Positions 1 through 18,912 of a stretch of 64,000 nt of DNA are shown piece after piece (the first letter of the stretch is position 1; each line of letters starts with the position of its first letter). The position numbers and the translations under genes are program-made. Under the pieces are notes generated by a model, which was given only the letters and a program-made list of their open reading frames with translations, searched no databases and was not told the DNA's origin. Origin of the DNA: Acorus gramineus (lineage: Eukaryota > Streptophyta > Magnoliopsida > Acorales > Acoraceae); the NCBI GenBank assembly GCA_030737835.1, contig CM060857.1:909577-973576 (forward strand), in the 5' to 3' direction.

Positions 1-686
1 TGTATTAATCAATAACTTTGAGAGGATTATATGGATATTCGAAGAAATGAGGGTTTTTTTGGATATACGTTAACTTTCAGGGGGTGATATGCATTTAACT
101 CTTAATGTTTATATACAAATGTTTGGTGAAATATCTAAACCAGAACTGCATTTTTAATGACATTTAAATTTTTGAATTTAAAATTCTAAATACACGCAAA
201 ATCTAATTTAATATTTCACAATTTTCAACCAAGAAAAAATCATTTAAATAAAAATTTAATAATGAAAAAATTCTCAAAATTTGCTTATATAATCATTCTT
301 CTTCTGTTTATGTAATCAATAATAATTAGACAGTTACGATTATAAGTGAATGCAATTTTGGATTGGTTGGGCATATGTAAACCTTTCAATTGGACAGATA
401 CGGATCAGATACGACGTTAATATTCATATCTTAACTTTCGATTCGAATTAATATTAATTTTCAGATTCAGATCTTTTCGAATGAGAATTGACTACGGAAT
501 TTTTTTGGATAATTGATATGTTGAAATATTAACATTAAATTAGATAATCAAGTGATACATTAGAGAGAAAAAAATAAAATTGAGATTTTAAGGTTTATTC
601 TATCTTAGATATCATACATTGAAAATTGAAAAGTAATATAATATATCATGATTGTGATTAATCATACAATTAAGATAAGAAATATG

Positions 687-729
<43 letters not shown>

Positions 730-2202
730 TATCGGATATTTATATTTTTTGGATCAGATACATAGATATCCATATCTGCATATCCGCATTCTGGATTTTT
801 GAATATAGGATATTTTTTATTTTTCAGATACGGATTCACATCGGATTCAGATTTTTTTTGGATAATTAACATGCATAGGCATATACAGTGTTGAATAACA
901 CTGAAATTGTCATTGAATACCTAACAATTCAAATACAGTTTTGGTTTAGATATTTCATCAAATATTTTTTATACAAATTTTAAATATCAAAATACTTATA
1001 AAATCATACAAAATAGTTACAGGGAATTAATAAGAAAAATTTGTTGCAAGTTGGAGACTTAAAATGAAATATAAAGAAGGGAGAGATTGATCACTAAATA
1101 ATATAGTTACAGAGACGTAAAAATAAAAATTACATTTCATAAACTAATGGTGTATGGATAGACATTTAGCGGAGGAACTAAAAATGAAATAGACGATTGA
1201 AGTTACGGACTAAAAAAGAAATATGGAGAAGTGAGAAATCGATCCCTAAATAGTCATGTTTATTTAAAACTAAAAATCCAAAAAAAAAAAAAAAAAACAG
1301 CAAATTCAATTGAGTAGATATAACAGCTTAATTTTATAGTGAAGCTCAAACGCCGCACATTATATAATATATATATATAAACTTCATTTACCATATATTT
1401 CTCATCCTCGCCTATGAAAACTTAACCTACAAAAAAAGTGTGGGTGCGATCTTGTTTGAGATGGTCCCGACCTTCGTCCAGGCTTGTGGGGCCATTTCTT
1501 TTCTCATCAAGTGAGAGAAACCCATTTAATTATTTAGTTATTTATTTATATTTATTTTTGTAGTCTTGATTGAATGTTTTTTTTTTTTTCATGTTTGATT
1601 GGGTTCCATATACCTTGACTGGGGGTTTAACAAAAATAATTTTTTTTTAAAGTGATGTTACAATTTACATGCATCTGATCCAACCATGCATATATTCTGT
1701 GTTAAATGAAACATTTGATTTTTTTATTTTACAACTAGTGTGTGTTTTATTTTTAAAATGATTATGCACGGCAGAATTTTTTTTTATTGTTGGATTTTGT
1801 CATCTTTTATTTTATGTAAAAACATTTTTTTTTCTTTTTTTGGTAATTATTTTATGTAAAAACTTTGAACCCGAGTTAGGCTGAGGTGGACATGTAATTA
1901 AAAGATATTCCAATATTATCTAAAGTGATTGGATGTCATGGTTTTTATTATAAAGTTGCATCAATATAATATTATATATATACAAGTTTATGGTTTACTG
2001 GGTCATTAAAAATGAATATTCTAGAAGACAATATTACATGATATTGTAATGTGAATATGTGATTTGAAAGGAAAAATCAAATATCTACATGTGAAAGTTG
2101 CCTGTTCTGATCATATATCCTGTAAACTTATTTTAATTGTTAGGAAACAATATATGTTCTTCTGTGATTTTTTTTTTAAAAAAACAGCTTTTGTTTAATC
2201 AT
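1..2202. other. AT-rich intergenic region with transposon relics
   Basis: No gene is supported here. The stretch is strongly AT-rich with many T or A runs. Two segments (about 385-480 and 735-870) are rich in GGATAC and CGGATTCAGAT motifs, like those flanking the insertion inside pseudogene C (18065-18130 and 20795-20900), so they are probably relics of one transposon family. Confidence 0.6.
691..724. repeat. (AT)n microsatellite
   Basis: An uninterrupted AT dinucleotide run of about 34 bases. The short frames across it on both strands are low-complexity artefacts. Confidence 0.9.
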
Positions 2203-3692
2203 TTTTTTTGAAACGTCGGTAGATATTGTTTCCCCGATTTCATTAACGATTTCGAAGTACAACACTGAGGAGGTGAGAAGAATTAGAAGAACAACAGCAG
2301 AAAAGCATCTGGCTGGTTACATAGGGAGAAAGAAAGAAAGAGATTATCCTCGGCGGCAGTACCGGTTAGAGATGTTTAACCGGGCTTGCCACCGGGAATT
2401 TTCCCCATTTATGCCTCGATCCTCAGGCGCCCGTTGTCGAAATGCACCTCCCTCGCGCCTGCAATGAACCGACCCCAGTCGCGCACGAAACCGCAGAACA
2501 ACTCCCACATATTCTCCCAATATATTCTCGAACCCCGAAATAGTGTGGCGTTTCGAGAGAGCCAGATCGCCCAAGTGCCTGCCGGGACGATTGATTGTGA
2601 GATGTGTGCGGCCACCTTGCCCATTCCGGGGCGATGAAGATCCTTTCCGGCGGCCCAAAGGTCCTCCAGCGACTGGAATCCAACCGATAATCCAGTGGCG
2701 TCCCCGATCGCATCCCACAAGCGTCTAGCAATCCGGCACTGGCAGAATAGATGTTGTGTCGTCTCCGGTTCCTCCAGGCAAAGAATGCATGTGGTTGAGG
2801 CCGTCGGGTTCCATTTGGACCTGTATACCATCGTCACCACCCTGTTATGGTAAAGAAGCCATGAAAAAATTTTGATCTTCAAAGGCACTTTGGGATTCCA
2901 TATTTGTGGCAACATCCTTTGTATCGGAGATGAGCCCGCTCGATCTCGACACCACCACTTGTACGCTTCTTTAACGGAGAAGCACCCGGATGAATGCGGC
3001 TTCCACCTGATTTGGTCTTCTGTGCCAGTGTCCAGCACTACCTCCCCCATCCTTTCCAGCACCGTTGCGTATTGGTTAATCTGTGCGTTCGACAATCGAG
3101 CGCGAGACAGGTCCAGGCATCGTAGTTCCGCCTCCCCACTGGTTTGGCATAACTCTGCCAACGTCCCATCTTTTTTAACTGCAATGAGGTGGAGGTCCGG
3201 GCATTGAGTTCGCAAGTCGGCGTCCCCTACCCAGCAGTCCTGCCAGAAGTGGACCTTTCGTCCGTTTCCGACTTTCCAGCTGAAGGCGCTTGACAGTACT
3301 GCACGGTCCGCAAAGATCTCCTTGCAGGTGTGCGAGGCTCGGGCGTTGATCAGTGGCCACCGTTTGTCACCCAGCCCCTCCCCTCCGTATCTGTCACGTA
3401 CAAGCGAGATCCATATCGATTTGTGCCCCTGAAGCCATTTCCAGATCCATTTCGCTAGTAGCGCACGGTTCATGTCTCTCAGATTTAGGACACCCAATCC
3501 TCCTTCCTTCTTGCTTCGGCACACCAAGTCCCATTTCATCAAGTATGGGGTTTTCTGTGTATCCGATGCTCCTCGCCAAAGAAAACGGCGCCGAGCTTGG
3601 TCAATCGTCGTGAGGACTCCCTCGGGGGTTCGGAACACAGACAGGAAAAATACAATCATGGACTTAATTATTGTGGGTTTGAAATACAATCA
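2203..3692 (-). mobile_element. 5'-truncated LINE (L1-like non-LTR retrotransposon)
   Basis: Read on the minus strand, this copy starts inside the reverse transcriptase C-terminal part, continues through an open frame to 2409, then a roughly 200-base 3' UTR, and ends in an A tail (the T run at 2203-2210 on the plus strand). It lacks the endonuclease and the catalytic reverse transcriptase core, the usual result of incomplete target-primed reverse transcription. I could not find a convincing target-site duplication next to the A tail and the 5' break. Confidence 0.8.
2409..3689 (-). pseudogene. LINE ORF2 C-terminal fragment, RT thumb plus zf-RVT domain
   Basis: About 426 codons without a stop. 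The N-terminal part (SVFRTPEGVLTTIDQARRRF, then FLWRG) matches the region just after the LINE reverse transcriptase core. The C-terminal half has the zf-RVT pattern of plant LINEs: VPLKIKIFSWLLYHNR, then CILC..EETTQHLF.C. No YxDD catalytic motif is present, so the fragment cannot reverse transcribe. A stop codon lies directly upstream in frame and there is no credible initiator. The unbroken frame suggests a fairly young insertion. The adjoining frames on the other strand are shadows. Confidence 0.8.
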
Positions 3693-5116
3693 GGATGCAT
3701 TCGGTTGTACTGAGCTCTGAAAATTCAGGAAGTGCCATTGATTGGCCACAATTATTGCTGAAGATCAAAATCCCACAAATTCAGGTTTTCTCTTGAACTG
3801 ACTGTTTTTTATATATTTACTGCATGATTTTTGACCCTAGTTGATGTGAATGTTGGAGGATAGAATTCTATATCAAGACTTGATAGATACGGACACTGTT
3901 GTTTCGTGTTATTATTTTGGTTGATTTTTTTTTTTTTTTTGCTAGTGATTATTCTACTAAAACAATTTAACATGAATTCAAATTTTATGTCTGTTTGATT
4001 TGAAATGGTTTCACATATAGTTTCATTTTTTAAGGGTTATTTAACTTTTACCCCCTTCTGAAACTGACAAATTATTAAAAGAAACCCTTTAAAAAATAAT
4101 ATTATTATAAATCTATTTTAAATGAATTGGATTTTGTAAAAAATCCAACAGTCAATAAATTAAGAATGTTAGGGAAATATTCAATCTCAATATATGCATA
4201 TTCACTATTTTATCCTCTTTATTAATGAAAAATGTCTTAAATATCCTTTTTCAACATCTTGAAATCTCTTAGAGCGCTGGAGATTAAATTTTGGCATATA
4301 AACAGAGTTAAAAATATGCACTCAAAGTGTGTATCAACTCAAAGAGAGAGAGTCTTTTGTGAGAGTTGTGAGAGATAGCCTTGACGTCCTATTATTCCAG
4401 TAGCCCGAGTGCTTTTTGTGGTGATAGAGTTCTAAGTCAGTTTCTGATTCCACCTGAGCGTACACTCTGTGTGAGCTTGCTGGATCCTGGGGGCGGTTCG
4501 GTTCGTGACTTCTGTATCGGGAGGAGCTGAATAACGCCTTAAGCGTCGCAGCGGGCTTCGTCCATCCATTCATCTCTTACTCCTTTTCATTCTCTTTATC
4601 GTTTCAGTATACCCAGCGTAAGGGTGTATGTATGCGAGTGCTCCCTACTTGAACTGGATGGAGGATTGCCACGTGTGATCTATTTTCAAGAGTGTTGTTA
4701 CCCTGGCACAGTACGGTCCTTGATGTATCTTCGCTCGAGTGCCTTTTGCTATAGGGGAGAATGGCTCCGCGCGACCTCCTTCCCAGAGTACTTGCGTGAC
4801 ATCGAGGGGATTCACGTCTTGAGAGGATTGAGATCGCGCTCTAGTAGTCTCGCTTTCAAGGGAATGAGGCGCTGCACATGCGAGACCAACGATACAAAAA
4901 AATAGACAAGATAGAGATAAGCAGTTCAAAATTTTAGTAGTAGTATTTCTTTAAATGCATTATATTCTAGGGTTGAGGTATAATTCTCCCTTCCATGTTT
5001 AAAGCAATTTATTCTTGATATCATTTTCTTGGGATCCCTTTTCAAGTTTAAATTTTTTAAGGTATACCATTGTCTGATAAATTATATAAATTTATAAAAA
5101 TAAAGTATATACGCTA

Positions 5117-5353
5117 ATGAATTGTGTAAATAAAGAAGATTGCGGTAAAAGATGTATGGAAAGCAAAGAAACTGATTCTGCTGCTGTTGAGAAAGAGTCT
5201 TGGTTTGTTCAATTTTGGAGGTATATCAAATCGAAGGTTAATGAATTAATCGGCAAAATTAGTGAGTACTTACAAAGTTTAATGAAAAGCAACGCTGTGG
5301 GTTGGAGCATTCTTCATCTGGTAGTATTAGTGATCTTAGTCTTGATGACATAA
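5117..5353 (+). CDS. Small ORF with C-terminal hydrophobic segment, doubtful
   Basis: A 78-codon open frame. The N-terminal part is charged and cysteine-containing (MNCVNKEDCGKRCMESKE), the middle is amphipathic with a KSKVNELIGKISEY stretch, and the last 15 or so residues are hydrophobic (ILHLVVLVILVLM), as in a tail-anchored peptide. The sequence just before it resembles the dispersed MITE family described at 5358-5645, so the frame may be chance coding inside a transposon. I do not recognise it and no paralogue occurs in the window. Confidence 0.15.
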   Translation: MNCVNKEDCGKRCMESKETDSAAVEKESWFVQFWRYIKSKVNELIGKISEYLQSLMKSNAVGWSILHLVVLVILVLMT

Positions 5354-5357
5354 AATT

Positions 5358-5645
5358 GAAGGATAATATTACAGCTAGTCCCATTTCCAGCCTCAATTCC
5401 AGTATACATGTGTTTTGAATTTTTGAAAAATAGTATACCACATCTAATGAGGTATACACTTTTATAAAAATTGAAGCATATATATACTACAATGAATTGC
5501 ATGGATGCATTTATAGAAAATGTAAAAAAATTCTTTCGAAACATATGCCTTATTAACTTAAGCATATGCGTCGATAGATTTCTATCGACGCATATAGGGC
5601 TGGAATCAGGGCTGAAAATGGATATGGGTGTAACAACGCCCAAAA
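5358..5645. mobile_element. MITE-like inverted-repeat element
   Basis: The ends are imperfect inverted repeats: the left end carries CCCATTTCCAGCCTCAATT and the right end, read in reverse complement, CCATTTTCAGCCCTGATT. The interior has the motif GAGGTATACACTTTTATA. A clearly related element is at 51085-51350, and similar interiors occur near 21400-21560, 34980-35150, 38740-38890, 55770-55890 and 58400-58560. No coding capacity. The superfamily is not certain. Confidence 0.55.
5564..5595. repeat. Perfect 15-bp inverted repeat with 2-nt loop
   Basis: The left arm ATATGCGTCGATAGA (5564-5578) is exactly complementary to the right arm at 5581-5595, separated by TT. It lies within the MITE-like element, and its transcript would form a near-perfect hairpin. 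Confidence 0.9.
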
Positions 5646-6267
5646 TTGAAATGCAGGCTATATCATATAGTAATGCATGTGGTGTATGAATGTATCCAAG
5701 ACTTTGGTGTGTTTTGATATTGTTGATGATATATATGACTATAAGTTAAATGACGTATTTTGTTGGAATGCTGTGAGTCTAATTGGTGATTTAGGCTGCT
5801 ATGATTTTCTTAATCCTTTGGTTAAAGCTAGCTTGATTTTGTTATGAATAAGGGATAGTACATGGGACAATTGTGCAGATAGTCTATATGTTTTGATTTT
5901 TAATAATAGTAAACTATCAGTAATGAGGTATATATATTTATGAAAAATGTATATAACTTTATGATCTATCAGATAAATACATGATAGTAAAAACATGAAA
6001 AATTGCTAATGAGATATATACCTAGAGTTGGGACATATATATATAGATTATTCTCGCGGATTGTGTGAACAACGCCCTTTTTATACTTACCACCATCTGT
6101 TTCATGTTTTGGGATGGCCACTAGGGAGGCTAATTATTTTGCTCTGATGAAATCTGATCAAACCAAGTAACAAAACCATGAATTAAATAAAACAAGACAA
6201 CAAGAAAAAGAAAAACATATGATCCAGTTCATGTTGGAATCACATTTTATGTGATTTTCCAAAATTC

Positions 6268-12470
<6,203 letters not shown>

Positions 12471-13206
12471 TTGATCGTTTGGTTGGTTTGATTTATTTGT
12501 TTTTGGGAGTCCGGATCCTTTCAAGATTGACTTCGATCAGTCCTGTCAGTATCGAATTGTACAATCCATTATTTGAACTACATAATTTATGAATCGAACT
12601 ATAAAACCAAGTGTTGAGTATATGTTCTACTCTCTTATTATATCTAATTAGCTATCCTATAAAATATGGATTCTTAAGTAAATAGTGAATATGTAACTAA
12701 CAATTAGCTGTACAGTTTGATTGATAGGCTATGTAATTTTTTAATTAATGAGATATACAATTCGATAATGATAGGATTAATTGAAGACTGGATTCAAACT
12801 CTGTTTTGATTAATATGTGTTTGGTGGGTGAGGTTTTTATGGATGCAGTTATAGTGAGAGACCCACCTGGTCGTAATGGATGTTTGTTTTTGAACCGTCT
12901 GATCTAATATTATCGTGAGCTATTGACGGTGAGATTGTGGCATGGACAGAAGGGAAGACAGAAAAAAAGGGTACGACCAAGGTGAATGATAGGGGCTTAA
13001 TTGCATTGATTATTTGACAGACCGTATCAAATAAAAGTCAAAGGCCTCCGCATAGTCACTAACGAAAGTGAGATGAGAATGTCAAATACCTTTATTATTC
13101 ACATTTAATTAAAAATCATTTTGGATACAAATATTATATATTATTAACATCCAAGCTGACATTAATAATTGACATTTAGTAACATATATATATTTATTAA
13201 ATGAAA

Positions 13207-13282
13207 GAATTAAAATCGTTCCTTGTTTTTTTTAATATTATATAGAATTAAAATCGTTCCTTGTTTTTTTTAATATTATATA
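13207..13282. repeat. 38-bp tandem duplication
   Basis: Two adjacent near-identical copies of a 38-base unit (GAATTAAAATCGTTCCTTG followed by a T run and TAATATTATATA), at 13207-13244 and 13245-13282. Confidence 0.85.
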
Positions 13283-14238
13283 CAGGGAGTGTTAATGTTT
13301 TTTTTCACAACCATGAAAGAAAATAGAAAAAAGATGAAGCCGTTTGAGTTAAATGAAACCGATGGAAAATAAATCATTTTTCTTTTGACTAATTTATATG
13401 TTTCTTGTGCATGTATGGAAAGTGATTAAAAATAAAAATTGTTGCTTATGCCTATGATAAAAAATGATGGAAAATTAAAATTTTTTTTTGTTTTTGATGG
13501 AAAATGGCAGATAATAAAATACATTGTTTTTGTTATAATAGAAAACGATGAAAAATAACAAAAAAATAAAATATATTATTTATAATATAAAAACAACCTA
13601 ACTTATCAAATATTTTTAAATGAATAAAGTTTGAAAGACAATCAACAAAGATATGCTACATAAAAAATTAAAATTTTTAAAAAATATTTTTCTTACTTTA
13701 TTATAAAATAAAAAACAAGAACAAAAAAAATACTCAATATTATCAAGCATGTAATATTCAAATACAAAAAAAAAAAAAAAATCATTTTCCCTTCTCTAGG
13801 GAGAGAATTTTTTTTTCCTTTTTCTAATAAGACAAAAAAAAAAAGAGAAAGTGAGTTTTTTCCTCTTTTTGTTTGACACAAACAATAGGTTTTTAGGTGA
13901 TCAAAGAGTAATTTTTTACTTTCCCTCATTAAAGTTTTTACTTTTCCTCATTTTTCTTTATTTTCCATGTGACACAAACACACCCATAATATAAAAAAAA
14001 ATTGTGGGTTGTCTAATCCCTAATAGTATTAAAATATATAGTAAAAGAAAGAAAGAGTGAAATACCATTAAAGACTAAAATACCCTCTAAGGTATTTACA
14101 ATACTTTTAACAACATCAATGCAGTTTCAATACCTTCTCTTCTTTTCAAAGGTTCTACGTCCATGATCATTCATTCTTACTGCTCTATATATATTTCTCA
14201 CACATGCTTTAATTTTTTTAAAGATATAATCTTCACGT

Positions 14239-14241
<3 letters not shown>

Positions 14242-14278
<37 letters not shown>
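14242..14278. repeat. (AT)n microsatellite
   Basis: An uninterrupted AT dinucleotide run of about 37 bases in the intergenic region. Confidence 0.9.
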
Positions 14279-14280
<2 letters not shown>

Positions 14281-14489
14281 TAAAAATGGGGTTATATTCC
14301 ATTGCGTTATATGGACACAATTGTAGAAGAAGTGAAAAAATTATATGTATGAGACTATAAGTAAGGCTGTAAACTGGATGTGTAACAGCACGCCCTATCC
14401 ATGGCCCTGACAGCAAAGATGACAGGAATTTCTTAACAGGAGCTAATTAGGCAACCCATTGAGGTCCATCTTGTAAGTAAATCCCCCAT

Positions 14490-16300
14490 GTATTCTTGTA
14501 GAAGGGCCCAAGTCCAATATGAAAGTAATCCAATATGGAAATTTTGGGTCAATGTTTAAACGTTCCAACTTCCAACCCCAATCCAATGTGACCCAACTTG
14601 AAGATCACGTTGTCCCAATCTTCCCAATTTTCAAGCATGACATGCATCTCTCCCTGTCCCAAAACAAGCTTAATTTATTTTTTTCTTCTGGAAAAGGACA
14701 TGTTGATTTGGATCTATATATTCTCGAGGCCCCCATTTGGATGGAAGTATAAGGCAGATATGAGGCATAATAAGCATGGATAGGGGAAAAACTTGTTTGA
14801 TTAAAAGGTATACAACAATGTCATTATAAGCAGGTATAAGCCAGTATAAAAATATCAAAGTTCACCTGGTATAGGCTTATACCACCTTATCCATGTCTTT
14901 AAAATGATAGTTGAAAAATATAAACTCAATATCCACTACTTATCATTCATTTATTTTTAATCCATACCAGGTCAAACGAACAATAAAAATTATTTTATTA
15001 TATTTTTTAATAAGAATAACTGAAAATACAAATAAATAGAAAATCTGTTATTTATGTGAAATTGTTATCTATACTGATATAGTTATCTATCAAGAATAAC
15101 TCAATTCCGTCATCCAAACGAGAATGGTCGTAAATCACAATAGAGATTTGTTTGCAACATTGGCATGTCTCTTATAGAAGAAAGTTAAGTTTAGTCTTAA
15201 AGTTCATGAGATCACTGGCGTACAGGTTCCTAAACTCGTGATAAAAAATTTGACCAATATAACCAAACACATTTTAAACAAATGACACAGAGAGATATTA
15301 TCTTATAACTTTTGAGTGAGGTATTGGAAATGTTCTTTTATGTTGGGACTATTTTTTTTTTTATTTATTTAAACTAAGGTTCCGTTTGGTTGCATGTTTG
15401 GGACAGATTCTGCTTTTTAAAAAATTGAAAAGTTGAAATCGTGTAGCCAAACGAGACAGCTTTATTAAGAATCCACACTTGGATTCCTTTTAATTTTCTC
15501 CTCGAAATCTATGTTTTGAGAAGCTCGGAAAGAAATTATTTGTCCGAATCTTGAAAAGCTGCTTCCGTTACCAACAAACAAACATGATTCCTGGATTATA
15601 AAAGAAAAACATCCCAATAAAGATCAAGGTCAAAATCATTTTAAAAAAAATAACTTTATTCTAAAAGTTACTTTTCAATCTGTCTTTACCCCTTACATTA
15701 CGCACTATGTTTTCAAGATTATTGGTGGTGGTTGATGTCTTTGACTATCTGTTTGGAAACATGTTTGAAAAATAAGATTTTGAATAAAGTAGCTCAAATA
15801 AACCTTGATTCTTGAAAAATGTATTTTCTACGCTTTTTAAAAAGTAATATTTTTATATTAAAAACTTTAAGTAATTTTGTAATTAAGTTGGCTTCCTGAA
15901 ACCTATTTGATAACACGTTTGAACTTTCTACTTAATTAAAAACAAAATCACCCTTCCATTCGTGTTACGAAACAGGGCCTTAACACCAAAGAAGAATTTA
16001 ACACTACATAGGATTGTACACGCTTACCCGGTTGAATTCTCGAATTTTCTTATGTGTGTTTTGAATGTTAGTTCTCTTGTTCAATTCACGGTCTCATCTT
16101 TGAAAACTTGATAAATTCTCATGTGTGATTGATTGAACAAATTTCTTTAGAATAGTTGATGAAACTTGAACAATTAGTGTACAAGAATTCATGACTATTT
16201 GGTTGTATATGTAAGAGTCAATAACTGTATTGGAACACCGTCTTCCAATGAAGAAGACTCAAAGGTCGGTCTTCCCATTCTATCTTGATATTTGTTGAAA
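14490..16300 (+). promoter_or_regulatory. Upstream region of pseudogene C, shared with E and G
   Basis: In reverse complement this region resembles the upstream DNA of E (about 36840-38650) and G (about 57400-58250). Shared blocks include the stretch at 16060-16240 and the block ending TCTATCTTGATATTTGTTGAAA at 16300. In E and G that block lies about 30-70 bases before the start codon. In C it runs straight into transposon sequence at 16301, so the start codon and exon 1 are gone. Other insertions (14755-15125 and about 15375-15650) interrupt the homology. Confidence 0.6.
14755..15125. mobile_element. Tourist-like MITE relic
   Basis: Related in interior sequence to the two complete Tourist-like MITEs at 16775 and 18384: GGCTTATACCACCTTATCC near 14868 and GTTATCTATACTGATATAG near 15064. 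The ends are not clear. Confidence 0.4.
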
Positions 16301-16771
16301 GGGAAAAATCCAAATAAATCCCCTGTAAACTGTCTGAAATCCATATAACTTTCTGACTTTTTCTAAAGTCCATATAACCCCCTGAATACATCTATGTAAA
16401 TTTAAATAACCCCTTGAAAAACTTCATTTATATGACAATTTTACCTCTCCAATTAGATTATAAAATCCCATCGAAAGGAGATATGCATTCCCAACAAATT
16501 AACAATTTTACTATTTTTAATAATTTTAAGAATCGTTATTTCTCTTTGATGATAAGTCAGAATTGATCTCTATCAACTCCGATGATCATCTAAGATCCCG
16601 TAGAATCAGGAATAACTGTTATTCTAATTTTGCTATTTTTCATAATCTTTTAATTTTATGTAATTAGTATAAAAGAAAACTAATAACTTAGGGCATAATA
16701 GTTTTAATTTCACTAATAATATTTTCGAGTTTTTTCTCTTTTGAGATTTGTGAGAATTATGTTTAAGGATC
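16301..16771. mobile_element. Partial MULE-like element (left end only)
   Basis: Starts GGGAAAAATCCAAATAAA and continues with repeated CCATATAAC motifs, resembling the long terminal repeat of the MULE at 19041-20770 and the end at 18913-19019. It replaces exon 1 and part of intron 1 of pseudogene C: homology to the E and G upstream DNA stops at 16300 and homology to E intron 1 resumes about 17306. No matching right end is seen before intron 1 resumes. Confidence 0.5.
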
Positions 16772-16774
16772 TTA

Positions 16775-17302
16775 CCCCCCGTATGCCTAGAGACATAAAC
16801 CCAGAATAAGGAAGAATACAAGAGAATAGTAAAAAAAACTGCTTGTTTTGACAGAATAAACCCCGATAGTTATGTCTGGATAAGTTAGGATAAGGCCTGA
16901 TAACTATTCTCAGAAAACTGTGGAATTGCTTATCAAGGCTTATCTATACCAATGGATAAAAATACCCTTCTCTGTCATTTTAAAAAATTTATCTCACCTA
17001 ACAGACTCACACAGATTTCAAAAACTGTCACATCTATCAAATCAATCATATATCTCTCACACTATTCCCAGGGGGTATAATTGTCATTTAAAAAATCATA
17101 AACTCTTATTCATTCCTTATCAACCATTTATCATCACTTTATCCAAGGTGAACCAAACAACAAAAAAGTCATTTTTACGTTTCCCAATGAGAATAACAAA
17201 AAAAACAACTAAACAAAAAGTTGCTTATTCAGCCTGGATTGTTATCTATCCCAGTATAGCTATCAGGAGCGAATAACATAATATCACACCCCATAGGGGG
17301 GG
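16775..17302. mobile_element. Tourist-like (PIF/Harbinger) MITE, copy 1
   Basis: 528 bp, flanked by the 3-bp target duplication TTA (16772-16774 and 17303-17305) with ends CCCCCCGTATG and, read from the right, CCCCCCCTATGGGG. Nearly identical to copy 2 at 18384-18912. The 118-codon frame it contains is an accidental frame conserved only because the two copies are alike. Confidence 0.88.
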
Positions 17303-18383
17303 TTAGTGTTGGTAACTCATTCTTAATATAAATAGGACCCTTTTATATATGAAAGGAAAATGCATCCGATTTTATTATTTTATTTTTTAAGTATCAAAGA
17401 AACTCTTCAAACCTTACCCGGGTTTGCATCAGGAGGAGCCCTGACGATCGATCGTGACGGACGACTAGCCCTCCTCAATCGAGTGGGTGGCGTCATGTGG
17501 TCATCAAAAGGCACGACAAATGCGGCCGACCCCATCGCCCGAATCCAGGAAGACGGAAACTTCGTCTTGACAGACACGATCCTGCCCGGGATGAAGTACG
17601 AGCCTGAATCACAACATGACATCCTGGAGGGGCGCTGACAACCCGTCTTCGGGGGGCTACTCGGCCCACATGGACGTCCACGGATTGCCCCAGTTAAAGC
17701 TCTTCGAGCGCTCGACGTTGACGTACTGAACCGGGCCGTGGAACGGGCTTCGCTTCAGTGGGGTCCCTGAAATGAAAACTTACGACAAGTTCATCTTCGA
17801 ATTCGATCAAAACCCGACGGAGGTGTACTACACGTATAGGGTGAAACAGAGCAATATCATCACAAGGCTGATCCTGAACCAATCCGGGGTGTCGCAGCGG
17901 CTCGTATGGCTCGATGCGCAGCAGATATGGAACCTCATCTGGTTCGCGCCGCCCAAGGACCCGTGCGACAACCATGGAAAGTGTGGTCCGAACGGTCTTT
18001 GCAACACTGATGACATTACATTGTGTGGATGCTTGAAAGGGTTCGAGCCGAAAACATCGCAAGTAAGCCTATCAATGGAGCGGATACGGATCAGATAAGC
18101 CCATATCCGTATCTGATATCCGACAGATATTTAAATTAAATATCATTATCTGATCCAAAAATCCAGATTCAGATAATCATTCAAAATATCCAAGAAATAA
18201 AAATAACATATCTAATATATGAAATATGTAAAAAAAACTAATTATTACATATATATAACATAAAATTAAAAAAAATTTACATGGTTTAAAGTATAATAAA
18301 TAATAAAAAAAACTCATTCTAACCCGAAAAATATAAACCCCTGTAAACTACCCAACATCCATATAATTCTCTGAAAACACTTA

Positions 18384-18912
18384 CCCCCCGTATGTCTAGA
18401 GACATAAACCCAGAATAAGGAAGAATACAAGAGAATAGTAAAAAAAAGCTGTTTGTTTTGACAGAATAAACCCCGATAGTTATGTCTGGATAAGTTAGGA
18501 TAAAGCCTGATAACTATTCTCAGAAAATTGTGGAATTGCTTATCAAGGCTTATCTATACCAATGGATAAACATACTCTTTTCTGTCATTTTAAAAAAATT
18601 ATCTCATCTAACAGTCTCACACAGTTTTAAAAAATTGTCACATCTATCAAATCAATCATATATCTCTCACACTATTCCCAGGGGGTATAATTGTCATTTA
18701 AAAAATCATAAACTCTTATTCATCCCTTATCAACCATTTATCATCACTTTATCCAAGGTGAACCAAACAACAAAAAAGTCATTTTTACGTTTTCCAATGA
18801 GAATAACAAAAAAAACAACCAAACAAAAAATTGCTTATTCAGCCTGGATTGTTATCTATCTCAGTATAGCTATCAGGAGCGAATAACCCAATTTCACACC
18901 CCATACGGGGGG
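18384..18912. mobile_element. Tourist-like (PIF/Harbinger) MITE, copy 2
   Basis: 529 bp, flanked by TTA (18381-18383 and 18913-18915), with matching ends CCCCCCGTATG and CCCCCCGTATGGGG. It is nested in a MULE-like sequence whose left part (18325-18383) and right part (18916-19019) flank it. Confidence 0.9.

Larger units (their letters stand above)
3700..6267. other. Intergenic region downstream of gene A
   Basis: Apart from the entries below, this is AT-rich non-coding DNA. The segment at about 4167-4930 is less AT-rich than its flanks and begins TGTTAGGGAAAT with a TATA-like box near 4297 (GGCATATAAACAG), which resembles the start of a copia-type LTR. I could not find a matching CA end plus target-site duplication, so an LTR relic is only a possibility. 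Confidence 0.4.
12471..14480. other. Upstream region of gene A, AT-rich
   Basis: This contains the presumed gene A promoter, but no TATA box can be placed with confidence. It otherwise holds T and A runs and the repeats listed separately. No gene is supported. Confidence 0.5.

Noticed and set aside
2344-3720. Several plus-strand frames over the LINE
   Set aside because: Shadows of the minus-strand LINE frame.
4334-4929. A possible gene in the GC-richer block on either strand
   Set aside because: Short unrelated frames on both strands, no splice-supported model, and the block looks more like an LTR relic; even that lacks a matched end and duplication.
14009-14113. Another TRIM-like solo LTR
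   Set aside because: TGTCTAATCCC to TTTTAACA looks similar in style, but no target duplication was found.
16920-18886. Two nearly identical 118-residue frames
   Set aside because: They are frames within two copies of the same Tourist-like MITE; identity reflects the DNA repeat.
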